Shown in pieces: positions 24,801 through 34,168 of a DNA stretch of 64,000 nucleotides (position 1 is the first letter of the stretch; the number at the start of each line of letters is the position of its first letter). The notes beneath the pieces were generated by a model. That model was not told the DNA's origin and made no database searches. It saw only the letters and a program-made list of their open reading frames with translations. Origin of the DNA: Liolophura sinensis. Its lineage: Eukaryota > Mollusca > Polyplacophora > Chitonida > Chitonidae. The DNA is taken from the NCBI RefSeq assembly GCF_032854445.1, contig NC_088300.1:71276984-71340983 (forward strand), given 5' to 3'. The position numbers and the translations under genes were made by a program.

Positions 24801-27800
24801 TTGAACAGCGACCACCTTGGTGAGAGGCTCCTGTATCATTGTGCAGTGCTGACATTCTAACCTCCACGGCTGCTCAGGCCCCTTAGCACACTATTCAATA
24901 CCGCACTGTTACAAATATGTTTCCCACCAAGTTGGTGTAGCTTGAGGTTATACCTATACTGGTGCCATACACAACTACATGTGTGGGGAAGTAGTACATG
25001 TAGCTTAATTTGTTTCAGTAAAGGAATCATTTAGATTTTGTTCATTGTGTTAGACATGCAGAGACTTTGTGAGGTATTCATTGTTTGAAACCCATGGTAT
25101 GATACTAGTAATTTGGCTTACCATGAACATCCACTCATGTCACTGTGTCTGTAGCTATGTAATTCATATATATGTACGTATACATATATAGGTATTTGTC
25201 ACATGTAGTGTCAATTGCCCATAGCCATCATACATGTATCATAAAACAGCAGGCTGATTTGTCTTCCACCAAAAACCTGATAACATGAAGGAGTTGTGTA
25301 AATGGGCATAACCTGGTATTAGTGTGGTCTTTGGAGATACGAGTTTTGTTGAATAACACAAACAGTATTGGTTTGGTAAACTGCCAGTTTTCGTTCTGGT
25401 ATTCCTTTGCTCGCATTATTTATTTTTCAGGAAAGTCAAAACATGTTTTTGGCAAAAGTTACTCATGAATGTTTGATTAAGTTTTTGTGGTGGAACTGGT
25501 AAATAGGGTCTCTGTAAAACAAGATAGTATAATCAACATATTTTTACTGATGTACATAAATGAATTATATAGTCTGTATGTATATTTTTCCATTTTGTTT
25601 TTAAAAACATAAATTGTGTCATTAATGATTTGTCCTGTACATAAGAATACATGACAACACTGTCAATATAATTAATGGGCACTAAAAGCCCATCAACATC
25701 ATGGGTATTACCTCATCCTCTCCTGACATACCTTGACATCTACAACTGTCTTAGGACAGAGGGTGTGGGGCTGTTGTCCCTCAGTACATGGACCTGACAC
25801 ACCTATAAAGCCATAACTGTCATAGGACTGCTGGTGTCTAGTGTAAGACTTTGTACACTCAGCCAGCTAGCCCCTCCGTACATGCACCCGACACACCTGT
25901 AAAGCCACAGCTGCCATAGGGCTGATGGTGTCTAGCGTAACACTTTGTACCACTCAGCCAGATAGAGTCCCTCTATAGTTGTAGTTGATATCTTACCCTG
26001 TAGACTTTATTGCATTTATGTTTTTTTAATACAAGTATAAAGGTGAACAAATTCCTACCAGTATGTATGAAAAAATGGGATTGGGTTTATCCTGATATTA
26101 TTTTGGCTGTATATGTTTCATATGGAAGCCTGTTGATGCCACTGTAAATTGAAAAAAAATGTGTCCAGCTAATTCGTTAAAACAGATTACTGTTCCATTT
26201 TAGTAAATTACTAAATCATTATAGGGAATTAGCAAATCGTTTTTACAGATTGGCAATCTGTTATAATGATTTCCTAATTTGATGTAACAGATTACTATTT
26301 ACTAATTTGTTTTCATGGCATAGCAATAGGATTTGCTGATTCGTTGTAACAGATTACTATTCCGCTTTAGTGACTTAATATATCGTTTTAATGGGTTACT
26401 TTTTAGTTTGAAGAGTTGCTGTAATCATTGCTATTCTGTAGAACAACTACATGTAAGTGGCTACAGGTTTAACAGAGATGATTGTGTAAAGATGTAAGCT
26501 TCTCATTTTGAGGATAGACGGCAGCATAACGACTTGTGTGCCTTTTACTTTCATCGTTGTTTATGCTATGCTGTTGTCCCTCGTTTCTGTCCATAACGAT
26601 TACTGATTCGATTTATCGAAATAGGAAATCGTTATAATGATTTCATAATTTGTTACATTATTTTGTTACAGAGGTTATGGCAAGCGGACGATCATCAACA
26701 GTTTGGAGCCTAGTACAGAGTACAAATACAGGATGAGGTTCATGAATGACGCTGGGAACAGCGAGTGGAGTGCTCATGTGACCGTCTCTACCACCAGTAA
26801 GTCAAACATGTGGTACGAGCTGTTACAGAAGACTTCGTACACGGCCATATAGGCCATATACATGTGTTCTGAAATCATTTCTCTTGTGCGCATGAACTGT
26901 GATATGTACATCAAGGGCAGTTAGAGGTAACTAAGAAGTAGTTTATAAGTAAAAGTTAATATTTTAATTTCGTTAAAGTATATGTGTAAGATTCAGGGTT
27001 GAAGATTACCCTTTTCATTAACATGTACTCGTGAATTTTGGTAAGTTCACATGCTGTTTGTTTATAGAGGAGCCTCTGACTGGGGAACATCTTCACAGAG
27101 CTATAATGAGACTGGACTTGGAGGAGTTAGAGAGGATTCTGGAAACAGGGTTTGTAGGAGTGTTTTTCTTTCATTGATAAATAACTAGATGTGTCACTGA
27201 CCTCACTACCACATTGTTATTATATAGCCCAGTAAGAGTGAAAGTATATTTCACTCTGTCAGTTGGTCAGAGATAAGTTTCTCTGTCAAGATAACTACAG
27301 TCACTTAACCCATAATTTTCAAGGAATTTCTCACCATCTGATTACCCTGCTGTAGAAACTGTAGCTCAGAATAGTGATTGGTTTGTAAAAAAATAAGGTG
27401 AAGATTTATTGTAAATCACTTAAAATTTTAGTTCAGTAGGATGATTAGTTTGATGGAAAATTGTATGCAATTGTCAGCAGCCTGAATTTAGTTTGCCGAC
27501 AGACATCTCTCCGGGAAAGAAACATTTTTTAGGAGGGATGTGGAGAGCACATAAATTTCTTTCATACCAAATTTACCTGATTTGAATCCTTCTGCTGTTG
27601 TACAGTGTGGGACTCAAGGTTAAGATGTAGTGATGTGAAACCATGCCATGACTCTTTGGCAAGGATGTTATTAACAGTATTCTTGTTTAGTGGAAGTGGA
27701 AGATAGGAAGGAAATCACGAATTATTTGTATCCTTAGTCTGATTTACACAATGTGCAATCAACATGTCACTTTCTTTGATAATCAAGTCTCGGATTATTG

Positions 27801-30800
27801 GTTTCTTACAGAGATGTATACATTGATACTCCAGATAAGCTAGGGTTCTCTCCCTTGATGCAGGCTGCGCAGAAGGGATACCTTGAGTAAGTAAATGGCT
27901 TTTGTCACTTTGCCCACACTAGAGCACAATCAGCAGTAAAAGATATGAATTCTTTGTGTATGGTGTGATGCATTAGTTCGGCAGCACTTGATATCACAGT
28001 TAGATGTTGTGACCAGAAAAATGTCAAAATCTAATGCTTAAGTATTAAGTAATTCTTGATAAGAGAACATTTTGTGACAGGTGAGGTTTTGTTTCATATC
28101 GTTCATATGTAAAAGGTCAACTTTTTTTCTTCTGTAGAATTCTTGAGAAGTTGCTATCCTTCGGGGCAGATGTTCATCTGAAGAATGATGCTGGTAAAAC
28201 AAGGTAAAATATGTTAAGGGTCAAACCAGGTGCATGTAATGAGATGTGAGAACATGTTAATAAAAGACTAGGTAAGGCCATGGACAGTAAATGATCATTT
28301 CATGGATTTTTCACCAGTGAAACACCCTACTGTACTACATGAAAAACCAGGTAAAATTTGATGTAATGAACGGTGTATATCACGCGTACTATAACTTCAC
28401 ATATTTTTTCAGCGTGCCACTCTGATACAGAAGGGGAGATTATTTGACGCAAAATTCCATGAATTTCCCCTGAGGAAGACAGTTGCTCTTTTGGAGCATA
28501 TCGATAAAATATAGGTTAGGCCAAAATTAAACTATTATATGTTTGATGTTATGCCGCCGACCCTTCATAAAGGCCTTGGCCAAAATTCTTTTTTCGTGTT
28601 TTCCCAAATGTCATATTTTTATATTTTTCACTCAGTATTACTTGTTTAATTTTTGCCCATGATTTGAAATGTCACTGTGTTCACAGGTGACTTGCGCTCT
28701 TTCAGGATACAAAATTTCCTCTCTCGCTGTTCAGCAAAGCCGGCTAAAAAAAACAAATTAACAACTTAATTTGTGAGATTATTATTTTAAAATGTTTGAG
28801 GAAATCTTGCCATCAGCCTCTTACAAAGACAAAATATAGAATTCTCTGTGATTTAATTCTTTTCGCTATGCTATACCTTAAAAAACACATCTAATCTCGC
28901 GAAATTGAATTGCTAAGAATAGTGTTATAACCGGCATGAGATGTTTACAAACACCAAGGAAAGGTGGACACAGGCCTCTACCTCCAGGGTCATGTCGGTC
29001 AAGCTATACATGAGGTTCTACGTTTAGCCCACTTACGCCGGCCCTCCAGTTTTTTTTTATGTGAATCAAATGAATTCAGTCATGGACTGTTATAACCACT
29101 GTGACAAATTGACACCATACATCATAATATCTGCTGTAACATGATCACAATGGAAGGTGTTTGTTTTAAACCTACGTTGTCAAAGAATCCTGAAAAGCAC
29201 CCCTTTTATTTTGGCATCCACCATTGTGTTACTCTCATTTCACACCTATGAGTGGCCCCACATGAGGCGCTTCTGTTGGCATGGAATAGTACCATTGGAG
29301 AGATACCGAAATTTAAGAAAAAGGTTGGTCCGGTGTGTGGATACATTTTCTCCCATCAAAGCTCTATGCTAGGGAGCATGGAGCTGGGAATATATTTTCT
29401 GAACTGACATTGATGTCACCACTGCAAAATGTATCTGTTTACTGATACATTGTTGTGAAGTGGAAACAATGGTAGTGACACTAGAATGGGCAGGTGCATG
29501 TCTTAATGGATACAGGGAATTTCACATACTGAGACAAAGCTGATATGCTCCATCCTTTAATCTTCCTTCATGTAACACCGCATGATTTTAGCTCTCATCT
29601 TCCTCATGTATAAATGGTTTGGACAGTGTAAATTAGGTCAAAGCTGGTGTTCTGAGCTGAGGCTCACTTAGGTGCTTACACTCTTCATACTTTTAGACAA
29701 GCTTGTACATTGAATGAGGTATCCAGGACAATAAATGTTTGATCCTTCATATTTAGGAAGAATCCCGAAAATTAAAATTAGGAAAATGGAAATAGATTTC
29801 TCAGTATAGATTTTATTTTATTAGGTCATAAGGTTCAGCTTCACTCCATCAAAAGTATCAGCTAGACAGGATTTTAATTATATTTTTACATGCTGGCCCC
29901 TCTGTACAGGACCTGAAATGCTAACACAAACTTTGACTTAAATTGCCGCGTTGTTTTCATCAAAATGTTTAACAAATGGTTACTTGTTCATTTTATTTTA
30001 AAGATCTAAGGATATTCATTTTGAGAATTGTCTAATATTGGGTGACATAATTTGGTACTGCGTTCTGATTAGTGTTGAGGAAGTTTAATTGTAATCAGTC
30101 ATTTGAACAGGATTCTGCTATTGTTCTTTGCTTACATGAAAAAAAAAATACCTACCTACCTGTTTTTGTTATAAAGGACTTGTAACATCAAGCAAACAGG
30201 GGCCTCCATGGCTCAGTTGGTTAGCGCGCTAACACAGCATAGTGACCCAGGAGCCTCTCACCAATGCGGTTGCTATGAGTTCAAGTCCAGCTCATGCTGG
30301 CTTCCTCTCTGTCTGTATGTGGGATGGTTGTGCGTTTCCCCCTGGCTCTGCTTGGTTTCCACCCACCATAATGCTGACCGTCGTCATATAAGTGAAATAT
30401 TCTTGAGTACGACATTAAACACCAATCAAATAAATAAATAAATTAAGCAAACAGTATTTTAATTTTGGCCTTATGATGAAACTCACACAACTTTGAGACT
30501 ACCTATAGATGCTTTATTAACGGTCCCCTGAAAGTGAGGTGCACTGTGGTTATCTCCCCTTGGGTGTTCCTAATGTGTCAGTTTCCAGCAAGAGATGAGT
30601 TGACTTCTTCATCACATGGTTTTAATGTATTGCTAAAAGCATAAAGGAAGGGGCATTAGCTACCTACACCTATCCAAATACGTTTCACCCAAAGTGTAAC
30701 ATCACTACGTATGACACTGCAGTATACGCACTGATGCTCAGTGCATGTTGAATTTAATGTGCCCCTTTCTTAATGATGTTCGACAAAATGTCTGGTGTTT

Positions 30801-33800
30801 TGTTGTTGTTCAAAATTCAGTCAGTTGTGTAAATGATTATTTTTTTTTATTATGTTAACAACAACATGTTTGTAACACAATTGAAAAAGCAGAATATCAG
30901 GCCAGACTGAAAAAATTGTTTGTTTTGGGTAACCAATTCAGAAAAGTAGGCTAGATCAGTAGATAATTATTTTTTTTTTCTTTTTTATCATTCTGGCTAA
31001 ACAAAAAGATAGGAATTTTAAAGAAATAAGCATTGTGAGAAAATGATAAAATAAACGAAACCAAGGAAAAAAACCCTGATATTCGAACAGCAGCCTAATA
31101 AAAACATTAGAGTATGCCCCTTTTTGAAGGGTCGGGTGGGTTGCCTCCGGTGATCATGCTTTTAATGTCCTTAGCGATAATCTAGTATTTTCGTGATGGA
31201 AGATAAGTGGAAGGTGAGTTTTTGTTTTAATTTAAGAATTTCTTCTGAGGGTTAGTATACACACAGTAGAACGCAAGTTGGTGTACCTTGACTGGATCTT
31301 CAGTACAGCACAATGATCCAGGAGCCTTCCTCCAATCTGGTCACTGCGAGTTCAAAGCCAGCTCATGCTGGCTTGCTCTCCAGCCGTGCGTTGGCCGTGC
31401 GCCTGTCAGCTACCTGTGGATGGTTCCCTCCCACCATAATACTGGCCCCGTCGTATAAATGAAATACTCTAGAGTATGGCATAAACATCAATCAAATAAA
31501 GAAAGAAATTGACGGGATCTTTGTTGGAGATTGATGTTTGCTTTGTGATCGCGAGTAATGTCATATCCAATACCTGCCTTTCAGTTTAATGCTGGCCTGT
31601 TTTGCTGGCCAGCTGGACTCAGTGAAGATACTACGTTCTAATGGGGCAAACTATGAGGACTTTGACCGCGGGGGCTCTGCGCCTCTCCACTGGGCAGTTG
31701 ATGGACAGAACGATAAACTGGTGGAGTGGATGATTAAAGATGGTGCAGAGGTGGATATCAGGGACCAGAACTCTGGCTGGACTCCGCTGTTACGATGTGG
31801 TAAATGCAGAAACATTTGCAGATACCCCATTTTTATTCAGACTCTAATCTGATCTGCTCTTTTTAGCAAATATACATGTAACTGTAGCAGGAATATTTAG
31901 TTTCATTTTTCTCGCATGGTTAGGCCATCTAATATCTCAACTACAAGTGAGCTCTTTGGTAGCAAGTGAGATATTTCAGCCTTCTTATTTTGAATACTTT
32001 TACTGGGCCCATTTTGTGTTTGTGTTGTTGTTTTTTTACTATGTTGTAGAAATGATAATAAATCTTAATATGCATTATATGATTGGTTTGCAGCCTCAGT
32101 GACGGGTAACTACGACGTGGCATCAGTCCTTCTGATGTACGGAGCTGACATCAACGCTCAAGACAATGACCGGAAAACACCACTCATGATTGCAATCCTC
32201 AACGGCCACTTCCCCCTGGTGGAACTTCTGTTGAAGAGGAATGCCGACATAAGTCGCACTAATGAGGTCAGATGATAGAATACTCTAGAAACTGTCAGTG
32301 TTTCTCTTGTCATTTGTCTCATGTTTCAGATCTTGGTATTAGCCTAGGGCACATGTGGGATGAATGGCCTTACGCTGAAAATTTCTACTGGAAGTTAAAA
32401 AGTTATTGTTTGATTTACAATGCATATGGGTACTAAACAATTCGAAGAAATTCACCGAAAAAATATACCGTACTTGAATTTGTCAGTGTGGGGTCTCGGT
32501 GACCTATAAGCGGTCGCCGATGATCTTATGATCATTTACGAAGTCTAACTTCTGTTGACAGCCCTTCTTGTCTTGCACTAATACGGTGTGCAGTTTTATG
32601 CATTACACACGGGAATATTAGTTATTAACTTACCAAAGGTCGGTGGTTTACTCTGGCTTACTCTGGTTTCCTCCACCCTTAAAACTGACTGCCATCATGT
32701 AAATGTAAAATTCTTGTGCATGGCGTTAAACAAGATTCCAATAAATAAGTAACTACAATAGCCGAGGAAGTTCAGTTCTCAAGAAATTCATTATCAGGGG
32801 AGATTATTTATTCCACATGGTCTCAGAGTTACTTCCCATATTTTTAAACCTCAACACAAAATAAATCTGTACGTAGTTAATGTCATGCAGGATGAAGTAA
32901 AAACGATTGGCATGATAAAGGATATTTCATTTAACAGTTTTAAAAAGTTATTACTTGTAGACTGCACATATATGTGTTATGTTCATTGTTGTACTTGTGT
33001 TGTAGTTTGGCAAGACTGCCTTTGAAATGGCCCTGACAATGGATAAGCGTGTAAGTGACTGTCTGTTTTGTTGCTTGATCAATACATTTTTTTTAACATA
33101 AATATTAATTTGTTAATGTATTACTGATCTACATGTTGTCCAGTAAAACTGTGTAATTAAATCACTGTAAAATATATTTTGTACTCATGGTGTACAGTTG
33201 AAAAAAGATACGCCGGAGGAAAAAAGAGGTACATAAAAACATTGCCTTTAGTTTTACTACAGAATGTAAACCTTGTTTGCAGGCTGCAGGTGTAATGATA
33301 TTTTGTGTTACAATTCCTGAAGCATTACTACAGAATGTAAACCCTATTTGCAGGCTGCAGGTGTAATGATATTTTGTGTTACAATTCCTGAAGCATTACT
33401 ACAGAATGTAAACCCTGGTGGCAGGCTGCAAGTGTAATGATATTTTGTGTTACAATTCCTGAAGCATTACTACAGAATGTAAACCCTGTTTGCAGGCTGC
33501 ATGTGTAATGATATTTTGTGTTACAATTCCTGAAGCATTATTACAGAATGTAAACCTTGTTTGCAGGCTGCAGGTGTAATGATATTTTGTGTTACAATTC
33601 CTGAAGCATTACTACAGAATGTAAACCCTGGTGGCAGGCTGCAGGTGTAATGATATTTTGCACTACAATTCCTGAAGCATCAGGGGATAATTCCACAAAG
33701 TTTAAAGCCCAAGAAGTTTTGTACATATTTGACATTATATTACGAAACTTATATGTTCATAGTTTTTAACACAAAGGATTGGACAATAAGCATTAATATC

Positions 33801-34000
33801 AAATTTAAAGTTTGCCAAAAGTCAAATTGGCCTGTTAGAATCAACCCCTGTATTTTTGCCACTCATGAAGAGGCACTTTGTATAGGATCCAGTCATTGTG
33901 TTATTATTGTGGTATTTTTCTTTTCATTTATTCACAGAGGATCATCAAAACAATAGAGGAGCATTGTGACAGAAAAGGAATCAAGATCCCTATCCATTGA
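9829..34000 (+). CDS. FANK1: Fibronectin type III and ankyrin repeat domains protein 1 (FANK1), ten exons
   Basis: Complete gene. Exons: 9829-9835, 11860-12034, 26672-26796, 27068-27149, 27812-27886, 28138-28203, 31585-31799, 32094-32266, 33006-33050, 33938-34000. All junctions are GT-AG and phases agree throughout (1026 nt, 341 aa), close to the vertebrate length of about 345. The start is fixed by an in-frame TGA two codons upstream. Residues about 8-102 form a fibronectin III domain, opening with [20 protein letters not shown], a hallmark of FANK1. About six ankyrin repeats follow: roughly 141-170, 174-203, 207-236, 241-271, 275-304 and 308-335, with GFSPLMQAAQKGY, SLMLACFAGQLDSVKIL, APLHWAVDGQNDKLVEWMIK and KTPLMIAILNGHFPLVELLL. 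The family is known as a testis/ciliated-cell protein acting in the nucleus and cytoplasm by protein binding. The C-terminus is short and basic. No frame damage is seen. Confidence 0.95.
11860..12034 (+). CDS. FANK1: FANK1 exon 2 (first half of FN3 domain)
   Basis: Preceded by a T-rich tract and ctattgtag; ends in tacac before gtaagt. It encodes [20 protein letters not shown] and on to QWGNVYT, and ends in phase 2. Confidence 0.93.
13928..14170 (+). other. Unsupported 80-codon open frame, Asn/Ser-rich
   Basis: Open frame ending FGGLFNNATINNSTAHINF and TSSG before a stop, inside FANK1 intron 2. The Asn/Thr/Ser-rich end is not typical of random AT-rich frames, but no domain is recognised and there are no clear splice sites. 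It could be a decayed exon or chance. Confidence 0.15.
14992..15138. mobile_element. Fold-back element with arms of about 62 bp
   Basis: The left arm at 14992-15053 (agaaataatgtctgcgtcag and onward) is nearly complementary to the right arm at 15076-15138. The few mismatches include tgtc/ttcg and tggaag/agaag. The loop is about 22 nt. The shared core is gtagtctaa(t/c)ggtagttt followed by tcaaatcgatgt. High arm identity suggests recent formation by a MITE-type insertion or a local inverted duplication. Confidence 0.65.
17579..17702 (-). mobile_element. SINE 3' half (reversed)
   Basis: Plus strand reads tttatttatttcattggtgt, then caccatactcaagaatatttcacttacacg, then ctggtggccagcattatggt and gggaggaaac with gggggaaaccc after it. 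This matches the reversed 3' half of the SINE at 30200-30444. Confidence 0.75.
19768..19870 (-). mobile_element. Degraded SINE tail (reversed)
   Basis: attatttatttgattggttt, then aacacacacccacaaatttttcacttatgtgac is the reversed (A/T) tail and conserved end of the same SINE type, more decayed than other copies. Confidence 0.45.
20706..20815 (+). mobile_element. SINE 5' part (tRNA-like head)
   Basis: Starts ggggcctccatagccgaggt and continues caatagcccaggaacctctcattaatgcag, then gagtttaaatccagctgatg, a degraded B box. It corresponds to the first 110 bases of the full SINE at 30200-30444, with the 3' part missing or unrecognisable. Confidence 0.6.
23435..23540 (+). mobile_element. SINE 5' part (tRNA-like head)
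   Basis: Contains taatggctgagggggatagc, ccttggagcctttcaccaatgcgatcgttg and gaattcaagcccagccgg, the latter a B-box-like sequence. It is a diverged head of the same SINE family. Confidence 0.5.
23697..23756 (+). repeat. Two-copy 29-bp tandem repeat
   Basis: cggatgaattcagtatgaat with gtctgaatt is followed directly by cggatgaattcagtataaat with gcctgagct. This is a short local duplication in FANK1 intron 2. Confidence 0.5.
24658..24884 (-). mobile_element. SINE, near full length (reversed)
   Basis: Plus strand order is atatgtcggcggccagcatt, atggtgggaggaaaccgagc, ccagcatgagctggacttga (B-box region reversed), ggtgaggctcctg-like sequence and ccacggctgctcaggcccct (reversed 5' head with A box). It is a minus-strand copy of the family at 30200-30444, with a decayed A-rich tail. 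Confidence 0.75.
25725..25980 (+). repeat. Diverged tandem repeat of about 97 bp, 2-3 copies
   Basis: The block tggacctgacacacctataa to tcagccagctag (from about 25788) recurs from about 25884 as tgcacccgacacacctgtaa to tcagccagatag. A shorter, more diverged relative (ccttgacatctacaactgtc, about 25732) precedes them. Confidence 0.6.
26160..26671 (+). repeat. Block of repeated AT-rich motifs ending at a FANK1 acceptor
   Basis: Recurrent phrases are aacagattactattt/ttc (about 26185, 26285, 26350), ttataatgatttc(c/a)taattt (about 26263 and 26634) and caaatcgtttttacagattg near its reverse. Some are direct and some inverted. The last unit supplies the polypyrimidine tract and the acag acceptor of FANK1 exon 3. 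Confidence 0.5.
26672..26796 (+). CDS. FANK1: FANK1 exon 3 (second half of FN3 domain)
   Basis: Acceptor ttgttacag, donor gtaagt. Encodes GYGKRTIINSLEPSTEYKYR and on to WSAHVTVSTT, the last strands of the FN3 fold. Phases fit exons 2 and 4. Confidence 0.93.
27068..27149 (+). CDS. FANK1: FANK1 exon 4 (linker and first ankyrin helix)
   Basis: Acceptor gtttatag, donor gtttgt (weaker than the others). Encodes EPLTGEHLHRAIMRLDLEEL and ERILETG. Confidence 0.9.
27812..27886 (+). CDS. FANK1: FANK1 exon 5 (ankyrin repeat)
   Basis: Acceptor ttcttacag, donor gtaagt. Encodes DVYIDTPDKLGFSPLMQAAQ and KGYLE. Confidence 0.92.
28138..28203 (+). CDS. FANK1: FANK1 exon 6 (ankyrin repeat end)
   Basis: Acceptor ttcttctgtag, donor gtaaaa. 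Encodes ILEKLLSFGADVHLKNDAGK. Its phase joins to exon 7 to give KTSLMLA. Confidence 0.92.
30200..30444 (+). mobile_element. tRNA-derived SINE, full length (family reference copy)
   Basis: The head ggggcctccatggctcagtt carries a pol III A box (tggctcagttgg, 30209-30220) and a B box (gagttcaagtcc, 30277-30288), as in tRNA genes. The body includes tggtttccacccaccataat and gtgaaatattcttgagtacg. The tail is caccaatcaaataaataaat. About 245 bp. This is the best-preserved copy here, so it defines the family for the fragments listed elsewhere. Similar ends are common in mollusc SINEs (established pattern, recalled rather than searched). Confidence 0.85.
31281..31510 (+). mobile_element. SINE, diverged copy
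   Basis: Shows aatgatccaggagccttcct, then gcgagttcaaagccagctca (B-box region), then tcccaccataatactggc and gaaatactctagagtatggc before catcaatcaaataaagaaag. The 5' head is poorly preserved. Confidence 0.7.
31585..31799 (+). CDS. FANK1: FANK1 exon 7 (ankyrin repeats)
   Basis: Acceptor cctttcag, donor gtaaat. Encodes LMLACFAGQLDSVKILRSNG, APLHWAVDGQNDKLVEWMIK and SGWTPLLRC. The longest FANK1 exon. Confidence 0.95.
32094..32266 (+). CDS. FANK1: FANK1 exon 8 (ankyrin repeats)
   Basis: Acceptor ggtttgcag, donor gtcaga. Encodes SVTGNYDVASVLLMYGADIN, KTPLMIAILNGHFPLVELLL and RNADISRTNE. Confidence 0.95.
32640..32757 (+). mobile_element. SINE-like 3' fragment, variant type
   Basis: Shows ggtttcctccacccttaaaa, then actgactgccatcatgtaaa and aaaattcttgtgcatggcgt before taaacaagattccaataaat. 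The same variant end (cctccacc..aaactg.ctgcca, aaaaattcttg) recurs near 43865 and 58530, so a second related SINE type seems to be present. Confidence 0.55.
33006..33050 (+). CDS. FANK1: FANK1 exon 9
   Basis: Acceptor gtgttgtag, donor gtaagt. Encodes FGKTAFEMALTMDKR, the start of the last ankyrin repeat, in phase 0 at both ends. Confidence 0.92.
33198..33228 (+). other. Candidate 31-nt microexon in FANK1 intron 9
   Basis: gtgtacag, then 31 bases readable as LKKDTPEEKR plus one base, then gtacat. Splice signals are present, but its length is not a multiple of three, so inclusion would shift the frame of the known last exon. It may be chance or a minor isoform. Confidence 0.2.
33256..33681 (+). 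repeat. 71-bp tandem repeat, six units
   Basis: The unit starts actacagaatgtaaaccctg and ends attcctgaagcatt. Starts are at 33256, 33327, 33398, 33469, 33540 and 33611, exactly 71 bases apart. Units differ at few positions (for example ctgtttgcagg versus ctggtggcagg). The array fills much of FANK1 intron 9. Confidence 0.9.
33938..34000 (+). CDS. FANK1: FANK1 exon 10 and stop
   Basis: Acceptor ttattcacag. Encodes RIIKTIEEHCDRKGIKIPIH, then TGA at 33998-34000. An AATAAA at 34163-34168 fits the 3' end. Confidence 0.9.
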   Translation, partial: RIIKTIEEHCDRKGIKIPIH

Positions 34001-34162
34001 TTATGTGAGGAGATGGGCAGGTTTGTTGTTTCATGCCACTGTTGAGAAAGGTGTCTCTTGGCATTTGACAACACTGGTGTCAGGAGAGTCCGAAATTCAG
34101 CTTCTCCTTTATATTTATGTATTAAGGTCAGGTTTTCAAAATTCTTAGGCGATCGAAATGTA

Positions 34163-34168
34163 AATAAA
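34163..34168 (+). terminator. FANK1 polyadenylation signal
   Basis: AATAAA about 165 bases after the FANK1 stop codon, the first on the plus strand after the coding region. Confidence 0.5.

Larger units (their letters stand above)
12035..26671 (+). other. FANK1 intron 2, 14.6 kb, repeat-rich
   Basis: The intron splits the FN3 domain at VYT|GYG. No recognised gene lies inside. It holds a fold-back element (14992-15138), SINE fragments at about 17579-17702, 19768-19870, 20706-20815, 23435-23540 and 24658-24884, a triplicated segment near 25720-25980, and a block of repeated AT-rich motifs (26160-26671) that runs up to the acceptor. Frequent short palindromes of the acatgtac type are scattered through it. 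Open frames here (for example 18737-19138, 133 codons) have no family features. Confidence 0.85.
28204..31584 (+). other. FANK1 intron 6, 3.4 kb, with two SINEs
   Basis: No gene is seen inside. It carries a full-length SINE (30200-30444) and a second, diverged SINE (about 31281-31510) in the same orientation, the latter ending about 75 bases before the exon 7 acceptor. Confidence 0.85.

Noticed and set aside
30200-30290. Possible tRNA gene
   Set aside because: A and B boxes are present, but no cloverleaf with anticodon and acceptor stem is formed and a SINE body follows; it is a tRNA-derived SINE head.
30208-30441. 77-codon open frame starting MAQLVSALTQHS
   Set aside because: It is the translation of the SINE itself; the start lies in the tRNA-like A box.
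33256-33681. Possible CRISPR-like array
   Set aside because: Units are contiguous 71-bp tandem repeats without unique spacers, in an animal intron.
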